A stretch of DNA of 64,000 bases from Beroe forskalii (lineage: Eukaryota > Ctenophora > Nuda > Beroida > Beroidae), in NCBI GenBank assembly GCA_011033025.1, contig WFMF01000005.1:62001-126000 (forward strand), in the 5' to 3' direction. The notes beneath the pieces are model-generated. The model saw nothing but the letters and a program-made list of their open reading frames with translations. It made no database searches and was not told where the DNA came from. Shown piece by piece: positions 1-11,500 of the stretch (position 1 is its first letter; every line of letters starts with the position of its first letter). A program made the position numbers and the translations under genes.

Positions 1-215
1 CGACGATACATCTCAAGTAGTCGGCGATACATCTCATGTAGTCGGCGATACATCTCAAGTAGTCGGAGATACTTCTCAAGTAGTCGGTGAAACCTCCGAT
101 GAAATCGGCGATTCTTCTCAGGTTGTCGAAGATACTTCTCCCAAGGTAGGCGAAGTTGGTGATACTTCTCATGCAGTTGGCGATACTTCTCAAGTAGTCG
201 GCGATACTTCTCATG
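1..215 (+). repeat. 24-bp coding minisatellite (eight-residue repeat)
   Basis: Roughly nine imperfect copies of a 24-bp unit encoding GDTSQVVG-type octapeptides lie in frame within the unknown acidic protein. Unit length is a multiple of three, so copy-number change keeps the frame. Confidence 0.75.
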
Positions 216-631
216 CGGTGGACAATAATTCTGGTGTAGTCGCTGATGAACCAGTAAAAACCTCAACAGCAGAATTGGAAGATGGAAATACTTCCTGTGA
301 AAACTTTGACGAAGCAGAAAAAACTGTGCCAAATGCAGAATTAGAATTGGAAAATGTCGACGGAACTGCTCAGGATTCTGCAGCTGCAGAAGAGGAAAAT
401 TCTACTGAAGCAATACAACCTCCTTGTCCAGAATTACAGGTCAGCGATGCTCCGGCTGAAGCTGAACATGCTTCATTCACAGAATTAGAAGTCTACGATG
501 CTGACTGTGAAAATACTGATAATGATGATATTGAAAATTCGCCAACTACAGAACTGCAGGTCGATGACCCTCCACGTGTAGAGGTCGATGACGAAGATAA
601 TACTCCTGTCACGGAATCGCAGGAAGAATAA
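1..631 (+). CDS. Acidic repeat-containing protein, C-terminal part (unknown)
   Basis: An open frame enters from the left edge (reading from base 2) and ends at a TAA at 629-631, giving about 209 residues. I do not recognise the protein. The first ~70 residues are an eight-residue tandem repeat of the type GDTSQVVG (24-bp DNA unit), degenerating towards the right. The rest is very acidic, rich in Glu, Asp, Ser and Thr, with a looser recurring pattern around T-E-L-Q/E-V. No transmembrane segment, zinc site or catalytic motif is visible. An internal Met at 218 is not taken as the start because the repeat frame is open upstream of it. It lies on the strand opposite the phospholipase D gene, whose C-terminal half is absent to its right, so this gene could be nested in a phospholipase D intron or mark its end. 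Confidence 0.55.
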   Translation, partial: DDTSQVVGDTSHVVGDTSQVVGDTSQVVGETSDEIGDSSQVVEDTSPKVGEVGDTSHAVGDTSQVVGDTSHAVDNNSGVVADEPVKTSTAELEDGNTSCENFDEAEKTVPNAELELENVDGTAQDSAAAEEENSTEAIQPPCPELQVSDAPAEAEHASFTELEVYDADCENTDNDDIENSPTTELQVDDPPRVEVDDEDNTPVTESQEE

Positions 632-1398
632 TCTAAGGAATGGGGTCATTTGTTATCTAAACTACTGCATATTTGAGTATTATTTTGGTGAAGGGCAAAC
701 CTCTTTCTCTCTTTAAATTTATCTCAGGCCCAATTATCAATTTTACTGCAAATTTAACATTGACCTATTGGATTGAGTACAAATTGTAGTAGATTTAAGG
801 CACGAAACTTTTGCTTTTTTCAGACTGGCAATATGATAGATATTTTTATTTTCAACTACCCCTGCCCCTGCACTCGTGGCTAGAGCGTGCACGAACCGAA
901 TAACCACGTGACTAGTGCACGTGATGCTCTCTCATCCAGTCACAGGATATCCTGCTGAGCACCGTGCTTGTGAAGCAAGCACCAGAACTTGTATCGGATA
1001 GCAAGCCGTTAAATAACTTTTCGGTGAATCGATATCTCACTGCTCACGGCTGGAACAATGCCAAGAGGTGCAGCAGTCCGAAGGGAGAAGCGTGCGGTAT
1101 GCAACTATGTAGGTCTTGCACGGAAAATAGGCGATTTAACGTGATCAACTCCTTCTTCGAAACAAGAAATCTGACGTAATTTTACTTTCTAAGCTGAATT
1201 TATGCGAGATAACCCAAGTAGTCAGTTACCTTGCTTGGTTAAATAGGCATAGGTAGTTGTTACATTTGTCAAAAATTTAGCCGAAATTTTATTTCATATT
1301 TCAAATTAAGGAAAATCGAAATGTTTTATGAAATCACAACAGAATTCGCTTTCGAAAATTTTTCCTGATTTTGACTTTGAGACATAATCTCACGAGTC
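632..1398. other. No gene recognised
   Basis: AT-rich sequence after the acidic protein. One short open frame at 964-1179 lacks an ATG start and shows no recognisable motif, so it is not called. I looked here on the minus strand for the next phospholipase D exon and did not find it. Confidence 0.5.
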
Positions 1399-2440
1399 AG
1401 AGTATTTTCTAAATTTTGATCAATATCTCGAGGGGGGGGGGGGTCCTCCTATTAAACTTACTAGTTAACTCATGAAATTTTGCAGGTCAGTACAGTTTGA
1501 TCCAACTAAGAAAATGCTGCTTTCAGAATTTTGAATTTCGGCCATTTTCACGATTTACAGCCTCTTAAAAACCCCATTTTGGGCCTAAAATGGACTTCTT
1601 CGACTATAACTGTCCACAAGGACCAAGAATAAGGCTGAAAACTGCTTCTTCCCATGTGACTGCCTTCCAGAGAATCTACTAGAACCAAATTATGATGCAT
1701 TTATACACAGAGTCTTCTCCAAGTCCAATTGTGTCAGAGTATTTTCTAAATTTTGATCAATATCTCGGGGGGGGGGGTCCTCCTACTAAACTTACTAGTT
1801 AACTCATGAAATTTTGCAGGTCAGTACAGTTTGATCCAACTAAGAAAATGCTGCTTTCAGAATTTTGAATTTCGGCCATTTTCACGATTTACAGCCTCTT
1901 AAAAACCCCATTTTTGGCCTAAAATGGACTTTTTTGACTATAACTGTCCAAAAGGACCAAAAATAAGGCTGACAACTGCTTTTTCCCATGTGACTGTCTT
2001 CCAGAGAATCTACTAGAACCAAATAATGATGCATTTATACACAGAGTCTTCTCCAAGTCCAATTGTGTCAGAGTATTTTCTAAATTTTGATCAATATCTC
2101 GGGGGGGGGGGGGGTCGTCCTACTAAACTTACTAGTTAACTCATGAAATTTTGCAGGTCAGTACAGTTTGATCCAACTAAGAAAATGCTGCTTTCAGAAT
2201 TTTGAATTTCGGCCATTTTCACGATTTACAGCCTCTTAAACCCCATTTTGGCCTAAATGGACTTTTTTGACTATAACTGTCCAAAAGGACCAAAAATAAG
2301 GCTGACAACTGCTTTTTCCCATGTGACTGTCTTCCAGAGAATCTACTAGAACCAAATAATGATGCATTTATACACAGAGTTGTCCCCAAGTCCAATTGCG
2401 TTAGAGTATTTTCTAAATTTTGATCAATATCTCGAATTAA
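1399..2440. repeat. Tandem repeat, ~335-bp unit, three copies plus partial
   Basis: Copies start near 1399, 1736 and 2070, and a truncated fourth copy starts near 2403, so the period is about 333-337 bp. Each full copy carries a run of about 10-14 G near its start, then a conserved stretch with GCAGGTCAGTACAG and GGCCATTTTCACG. Copies differ mainly in homopolymer length and single bases. The sequence is unlike the larger satellite further right although the period is the same. It lies downstream of the last phospholipase D exon seen. Confidence 0.85.
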
Positions 2441-2525
2441 AGTTAAAGGAGAGAAGGCCGAGTTGGCCTATGTTTTACCGACGATTAACGGTCACAAAAC
2501 CAGCTCCCTTGATCATATCCCTTAC

Positions 2526-5500
2526 CTCTCATCCTCTTCTGATATTGAAGGAGCATCGCAGATTATACTCTTCTGATGGTGCGTATACACCAGTCTGGCA
2601 AACGTTCCACCTCCTGGAATACTGAGAATAAGGAGGGGAAATTGCGAATAAGAGCGAATAAGGAAGAAATTATGAATAAGGAGGGTGAAATTGCGGGTAT
2701 TCGGTGAATTGGCCTAACTGTACATAATACATATCACATATGCCCTAACGCCTCACACAATTTTGAATTTACCTCTCTCCCCTGACCCTAACCAGTGCTT
2801 ACCCAATCCATCCACCTTGTAAGAAGAGCGCCTAGCACATCTTCTAACTGTAACCTTAGTATCCTCGAAGTATTCAGCTGTAGCTGTGTCGTGTGTTCCG
2901 ACAAGACTTGGGATCAGCTCGTCATACTCGTCCCAAATCTGAGATATGGATACGCTTTTCAGTGAGCAAGTTAAGAGAGGACCATTGTTTTATTTGGTCG
3001 CCCTTTACTTAGCCTAAAAAGAGGATTTTCAAAATTATACGCTGTAAATATATTGAAGTATTGCGGCCAAATTTTGGAAATACCAAAGACCTTCAATTTC
3101 TCAACTCTCAGTTTTCACCAGTGACATAAGCTCTAATAAAAAACCTGCACTTGCTTTTCGAATCACGAAAGCCTCGAACCTTGCATGTTATGATTAGTCT
3201 TAATGTTCGAGTGGTTTGGTTATAAGACTGAATGCTATGAGGCTAAGAAGCAGTAACACAATTATATATATGCAGCAAATTCGCGAATAAACGTTATTCA
3301 AAGCTTCAAAGGAAAAGATTCCTTTATTCTCTTGGAATACACGTCGCATATTCCAGCGATGCATAAAATTTCCCACCGTTTTTGTGTGCGCGCGTCGCGC
3401 GCATTCCAAAACGAGATGATGATACAGTATTCGTAGCAGAAGAATTGCGTTCGTCGGAAGGAAAAGTTTATGGAACGCGCGGAAAGTGATCTTTCTAAGA
3501 AATTTCACACTTTCACACACAGGAGCCCCCCGCACTTGTACTTCTATAAAGCTGTTACCTACACAGCGTGGTTAATTACATTTCAACCGTATAGCGTACA
3601 TCATCTGAGTGATTTGATTGTTTCAAGCAAGAGGCCTCAACTCGATAAGAAACTTCAAAGCTTCAACACATTCGTATGTGTTGAAAGTGCCAGTAGGAAA
3701 TTCAAGATTTCATTGAATATTTCCTAACATATGATCCATAATAATATGTATATTGATGGTCAAATACCAGTACAGGCTGCAGATCAAACGATGGAAGATT
3801 CTGATCAAATTGCTAAATAGGGCTTAATGAAGTAATGAGTTAATGTGATACCTACCTTTCTAACAAACTAACCATGACATAAACAGCGCACCCCTCCTCT
3901 GCCTTATCCGTCAGTATCTCCCCCAGCGTCCTTGTATCAGCATCCTCGTCTCTCACCAGAGTAATGTCAGTAAACACTGACCACCCTGCGAAGAAACTCA
4001 TCAACTTTCTGCTACTCTGCTGTTCGGCTTGGGGCAGAACACCTGCCCTCGGTTCGAGGGTCGACCGAGGACTCGGCCTCGGTTTTTATAATTAAGACCG
4101 AGGACCTGAAAACCTGCCCTCGGTTTGAGGGTCGACCGAAGACCCGGTCACAATACCTGCCCTCGGTCGATCATTGCATTTTGCCATTTACTAGATGTGT
4201 AATTATCTGAGGTAGGGCAGGTAGTGAGAAATTCTGTACCTACTACCTACCATATGAAGAATAATCACTCCTAAGGAAAGAGTTGAATAGCTAACAGGGC
4301 CCCTAACAGAAGCCTCTTTACCAGTGAGCTAAAACAGCTCCTATTATTCCGTAGTTAGTACTGTACACTCACACAACCACCTACAAAGACAGAATATTAT
4401 GTGTATTTGAGCTTTTGAGTGAGGGGTAATTACGCGTAGATTTTTATTGACGAATGTGAACGCTTCAGCCAACTCAAATTTCTGTAAGGTAGCAGGTGGG
4501 CCGATGAATGGACTATACTCTAGTCTCTACCGTCTATACAATGAATACCATCAGCTTCAATAGTCTGCACATATATTGTATGTGTGCGTTTAATAGTTTA
4601 ATGTTTATGTATGGGAAAATTTGCAAAATGCGACTATAAAATGTAATAAGGAAGTGTCTGGACATGAAAAGTAGAAGGTGATCTGCTCCTCCAAAGTTCC
4701 AACCGGTTCCAAGGTATTCAATCCGATATATGGAATTGAGTTACATTAAACTGGATTATTAATTTATATTCTCACATAAAGAAACAGTTAACGCTGATAC
4801 TCCCATTGCATTGCCTGATTAACCGGGATTACCAGTCATATTAAATTATTTGTGGCAAGTTATTTACTAATTTAATATTTAACCGCCTCATCAAATTAAC
4901 CATGCAGGTATGTAATGTACAATGATCACAGTCTAGAGTGTGCAATGTAAGGAATTGTAAGAGTTCCGATCATCATTACACCCCTTCGTTATCAGGAACT
5001 TCTGATCTTCAGAGTACTGTACACACTTGTGCTGTGTAAGCCGATGAATATCTTTGATTTATATGAACCTGATAGCACCCATCACAGACTCGTACACTAA
5101 TACACTATACATTATACACTATACACTATACAGTATACATTACACTATACCTGTGATGTATATGAACTTGGTAGCGCCCATGACAGACTCGTACACGTCT
5201 CTCCAAGCCCCAGGAGGTTGGTAGCTTTCTCCGCTAGCTGAAAATATTACAGATGCTGAAAAGGTGCCATAGTATATTTTGATGTGCTGTTTCAACAAGC
5301 TGTAGGTGAAAATAATAAAATGGTTTTGAGGAATGGACATCCCAGGCATTGTACCAAGCATATATAAACCATCTTACATGAATTAAAAAGAATTAAACTT
5401 TCTCACAAGTTCATTGGACGCCATCTGTTAAATTCACTAAACTCTACAGTTCTAGACCACCTGCAGTCTTATAATTTACAAAGTTATTAAAATATTCTAA

Positions 5501-8500
5501 CCTTCATTGTGCGCATTTTACATGTTTGCTAGACTTGTTTATACGTTTCTTTGTTAAAAACTAGGAATTTTTCTTGAAATTATGCGGGATTTTTGTGGTT
5601 TCCTGTGGTTTTTGCTGAAGTTACGAGCCCAAACATTGTTACAATTTGAATGGATTCCTTTGTCAAACTGCAAACCTACAACACATGAGTTTTACATTAA
5701 TTAACATTGAGCACATGAAAATTGAGCACATGAAAATTGAGAACATAAAAAGTCTATCTTAGATCAATTCAAAATGAGAAAAATACATTAATACATATAA
5801 GACACATCATTAATCTAAAATATTAAACTGAATTGAATACCCAAAATATCAGTTACATTCTCGCAACCAAAATTAAATATTTTAAGAGCGTCGTAATAAT
5901 TTTGAAAGAATAAATAAGATTTACAAAAATTTCAAGATGAGGACTAAAATATTGTAAGAAAGTTAAAAGTTGCAAAAAACCACAATCTCTGATTCTTGGC
6001 TCCATGGACAACTAAGAGTTACCAAACGCTACACCGTAGATATTAAATACAAACTAAACTTTGGCAGCTGTGCACGTAACCACGCAGTCGAGGGGGTTAC
6101 AGAATGCACAACTCTCAAAGAGAGAAGATATCAGTGTTTTATAAGCAGTTTCCCCTGTGGGTACTGTCTAGTGTCTACCCTAGATTATAAGCAGTTTCCC
6201 TGTAGGTACTGTCTAGTGTCTACCCTAGATTATAAGCAGTTTCCCCTGTGGGTACTGTCTAGTGTCTACCCTAGATTATAAGCAGTTTCCCCTGTGGGTA
6301 CTATCTAGTGTCTACCCTAGATTATAAGCAGTTTCCCCTGTAGGTACTGTCTAGTTCATCAATTTAGATTATAAGCAGTTTCCCTGTAGGTGTTGTTCAA
6401 AGTGTCTACCCTAAATTTTTTGGACTTTTCCCCAAATTACGCTAAATGTCTACCCTAGATTATAAGCAGTTTCCCCTGTAGGTACTGTCTAGTGTCTACC
6501 CTAGATTATAAGCAGTTTCCCCTGTAGGTACTGTCTAGTGTCTACCCTAGATTATAAGCAGTTTCCCCTGTAGGTACTGTCTAGTGTCTACCCTAGATTA
6601 TAAGCCCAAGCAGTTTCCCTGTAAATTTGAAGTGTCTAGTGTCTAAAATAGATTATAAGCAGTTTCCCCTGTGGGTACTGTCTAAAATGTCTACCCTAGA
6701 TTATAAGCAAAATTTCCCTGTGGGTACTATCTAATGTCTACTCCTAGATTATAAGTGTAGTTTCCTAATTTGTAGGTACTGTCTAGTGTCTACCCTAGAT
6801 TATAAGCAAAGTTTCCCCTGTAGGTACTGTCTAGTGTCTTGGACCCTAGATTAAAAAACCAAATTTCCCCTTGTAGAATTGTCTAGTGTCTACCTAGATT
6901 ATAAAGCAGTTTCCCCTGTAGGTACTGTCTAGTGTCTACCCTAGATTATAGCAAGTTTCCCCAAGCTGTTCAAAGTAACCCCGTGTTCAAAGTTACCCCG
7001 CACTACCCTAAGCAGTTTCCCCTGTAGGTACTGTCTAGTGTCTACCCTAGATTATAAGCTTCCCAGCGCGTCCCAGCAGAAAAGGTTTTGATTCGAAAGA
7101 CTAAAACTCCTCGGTCAGGTTTTCAGTTTATTTTCAGTTTAGATTGATAAAGAATATACGAGAAATAGGCGGTTCAACGTCACCAAGTCACTACAGTACG
7201 CTATGATATAATGACGACATCATAACCGCCTATTTCTTGTGCGCGGAGTTTAAGACTCCGCAGCAAGTTGAGATTCTCTCCTAATTGTCGTCTGCTACCC
7301 AACTGTCGGAATTCGTCTCCTCCGTTGTTGACGCCTTCTCCTCCGACTACTACTACAGGAACAACAGTCGTCCCGCTTTACCCGGGTCACTGAGGCTGCC
7401 TCGTCCTCCTCAAACTCATCAGCAGCCGGGGTTGTTAGCTGTATCAGGACGAGCAGTAGGAGGATGCACAGCGTCCTCTTCATTTTATGTTCCTTTCTTT
7501 GGAGTTATATTTCATTAAGTTGATGTATTATACGGGAATATCTTAGCATAAGATATCAAACATAGCCACGGCTCAACTTCTTTGGCATAGATCCAAAGGA
7601 ACAAGTACATGTTTTGTTAAATGAAGCATCAGTCGACAGTCGAGTGTGCAATCCAACCCAATGAGACGGTTTTAATTTTAAAATTCATCTAGGCTAACCC
7701 CAGAGGATTAACTTTTCAAAAGACACCACAAACACGATAAATCCCTCATCAATAAGAAAAAAACGAAAACATGCTGCTTGTATGCTCTTGAAGAGAAATC
7801 CACGAGTCCTCTGTTGAGGGCTAACAACAGCAGTTTGAGAGTTTGAAGGCTGATGTACAAATAAAAACAGCGAGAAGCCCTCAACACTCAACAGACATAT
7901 CATTGACATGTCATTCTTAGATTCTGATATTTCTCAACTTTCAAAAGTTACAGCATTCAAGAAACGATTCAGAATGAAGGGAATTATTTTCCAAGCGGTT
8001 TATTGAACAAACTAGTTTAATAACTTATGCGTGTGCCCACGATATTAGAAATTTTAAAAAAGCACTATTTTCAGTTGATCGGAGTCTTTGTGTGACTGCT
8101 GGCAGGTGGAATAAAACCAAACATGGGAAATATGCGTGTGTCTTGAGGTTGAAGTAGTTTAGAAGCTGATGCGAGGTCACGAATAAAAAGCAACACGTCA
8201 AACTAGGGAGGTTTAGAAGGAGCCTAACATGAGGGTTCACAGCTTTATTGCTGACTTATTGCACGTGTTGGCGCGCTGCTTGATGGACGCACGTGCAAAG
8301 TGTAAGGGACCGTCTGAAAATAATGTCCGCATTGAAATACGGTCAAAGGTCTTTGGAGTTTTGCCAAATGCGGGAGTTTCCATTTCTTGAGAATTTCGGC
8401 AGATATGAGGCGCTTGGGTTTGAGGTTTGGTGTAATTCGACTCAGGAGAGCCTTCATTAAACGTTGCCTTAATAAGAATAGCTTAGTTTTTCAGAAATAT

Positions 8501-11500
8501 GCAAACCTAGATAACAGTACAATTTTAGATCAATTTGTTTAGGTATTGGCACGAGGTTCTTCACATTCTGTACTGGATAGTTGTGCAGCTTGTTGCTGAC
8601 CTTGAGCAACTTACTGTATGATTAGCCTGGGACTGAATGTAGCTGACAGGCAGATGCCTGTAACCTCCCATTCATTTAAACTTCCACTTTCAGGTTTTAA
8701 ATAGCGTAACATTAAGATGTTTCACCCGAATTTAACACTCATGGATCTTTTGCCTCTACTGAACTCTTTCCTTTTCCTCCCCTTCCTCTACTCAGGAATT
8801 TGTCCTGGTGGCCCAACCCTGCAGTTGTAAGCTGTGAGGGCAATAAATTTAACCCCTCCGTTTCCCTTGTCACCTGCTGATGGGACACTTACATCGCAGA
8901 TGGCAGGGAGATAACCGCTGATGATTCACAGTTTAGTCTCTTCAGCCTCTTATGTCAATCCTTGAATTAGAAAATCGATATACAGTATTTTGTTATGTTT
9001 GTAGTATACCCATACACCATTATAGATAAGACATTGAAATTTAGAATCTTAGAAATGAGGCCGCTCGAAGAAAACATCCATTTCACCAAATTAGATCGTT
9101 AACTTCCCAGTTGTTTCACCTGTTGGTAACAACGTCTCCATAATGACCAGCATTTGATGCGAAAATCTGAACTTTTATGTGCAATAACTTTAACTTAGTA
9201 CAGTCTCATAAAGCATAATATTCATCGGATTACTCTATGCTAACAGTTAGCAGTGTAATAATCATGCATGCAGTGTGTATGCTCAGAAAATACACTTCTT
9301 TCAGTCAAACATTCGTCCAACTTTAATAAATAAGCACTTCAAAATATACACTTACAATACAATAAATCCTTCCGTCAAAGATTTTAGTAAATTTTCAAAC
9401 TTTCAAGAGGTCAATCCGAAATTCATGAAATTTTATCTCACGTATCTAAATTCTAATCATACTGTACCAATTGTCCCCGCAAGCCGGTGTTTTCGTAAGA
9501 TTTTGCAAACATACTGAAGATAAATCTCTAGTTTTGGGACCGCGAACTCTTCTACATTTAATGTTTATATAAACGTTGCTTGTAAGTATTGGCCCTAATG
9601 TAAAAATTCCTGTAAGTATTGGCCCTTATGCTCTTATGTAGCTGTAAGTATAGGTTCGTGTTCAGGCTGTGTAGTGTGATCAGCGTCTTGATACAGCTTC
9701 ACTTTACAGTTCTCTCGTAGCGGAAAGTAACAGTGGGGAATCTGGAAATGATGAGAGGAGCCACTTAAGTCAGTAATTCAAGATAAACGGTTTGGCGCAA
9801 GTTAGAGAATTAGTGAAACGAAAAGTGAGAATGAAGAGCTGGAGAGGTTTTTTGATTTTATGAAACTATCAAACGGCATGAAATCAGTATCAAACGGAAT
9901 CAAGTCACTGAACCACTCGATACACTTGATGACCATTGACCAAGTGATCATTTGATAAACCAGTGATCACGTGACCCAAGTCATATGGTCCATATCACAC
10001 CCACCTTAGGCTTGACTTCTGCCGCGTTCTCTTCACAGAACTCCGTATAACTGATGGTTATGTTTATCTCCCCTCTTTCTCTTCCGTCTAGCAGCAGCTG
10101 GATCGGTCCGGAGTGGTAGCCCCCGCCTTCCACAAACTCCTTGAAGTTCATCTGAAAAAAGAGTGGCTTTGAGTGTCATGGCAGGCGTGATTTCACACTG
10201 AAAACCTCTAAACCTCATAATATTAGGCGTGATTTCACACTGAAATCATCATATTAGGCACAATGTTAGTGAAAAGCTGTGTGGTGGAAAGTGAGCAGAG
10301 AAGTTATAGAGCATTGAAGGCGGGACAGTGATGAGACACGCAGTTTATCTAGGCTTAACTTTAGAGGTGATGATGAACAGAAATTTTCCATCGGATTTCT
10401 ACTAAATCGCCAACCTATCTAGAAGTTTACACAACTCATAGACAATTAATTCATCGATTGACCCATTGATCCAGTGCTTGACCAGTAGTGAATCAGTGAA
10501 TAGTGGGCACTAACTCTCCTTAGCTCATACAACGACAGGAGTCAGGAGTCAGGACACATTATCTCATTATCCGGACAGATTATCTCCTGGAACCCCATGG
10601 ATCCAACCCCCTCCATGATTAGTAGACACAAAGCACACGCTCCTGGTTGCTAGGGAACGGGAAATTCTCCCTTATATGGAATAATGGGTTATCATTACTT
10701 TACTACGGTCACTAACATGCTACATACTCGCCTATTCGTCCAGTTATTTCCGGTATTAGGAGTATTGTACTATCATGCTTTGGTTGCCGGCTCTTTGTGC
10801 TTTATTTTGGGTACAAGATATATACGCCAGAGAGACGGAATGTTAATTATCTTTGGAATTTGATACAAAGTATGTCTTCAAGTCTTCTGCCATGAGACTT
10901 TACGTTTTAGTGTCTTGTTACTGATATGTTTATATCAGTTAATTGATAACAGAATTAAACTGCTGTTCATTATGTTTTTTGCATCTTGAACTTGATGCCT
11001 GAAGAACGAATGAAGATTAAAATTAACACTCAATTCCCAGTTCTTGCTAAGGAAGATCATGCTGGTCCGTTTCTTGGCCCTGCTCCAGATTGCTGGTCTG
11101 AGTGCTGGAATTGTTCTGATCTTTGAGGAGTTACAGAGGACTTTGGGGGAGGACACTGCCCGTAAGATCTGTGCTGCATTTCTATTCAGTCAGGTCCCAG
11201 GAATATTGTCCCTCATTGTACTAGACTACAAGGTAAGCATGTACATTTATTTTATCAAATCGTAGGAATTCTAAAGCATTTCGGGACTCAGGATTTTTCA
11301 AGTTTTTCCTTTACTTGTGTTCAAGTAAACTGAATATTAAAATATGGTTTACTTTTTCAGCAGAGAAAGAAACCCCTCCCACCTTCGTTTCCAAAACCTA
11401 CCATCAGCAAGACAGAGACTGAGAGAAAAGGAGAAGCAGCATCCCCATTTAAAGTGAAGCGAAGTCCACGGCCCCACAAAATACTGATAGATAATCTACC

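Noticed and set aside
4305..4350. tRNA-like A box on the minus strand
   Set aside because: No B box, anticodon arm or acceptor stem could be formed.
6141..7060. CRISPR-like array
   Set aside because: Repeats are directly adjacent without unique spacers, and the genome is eukaryotic.
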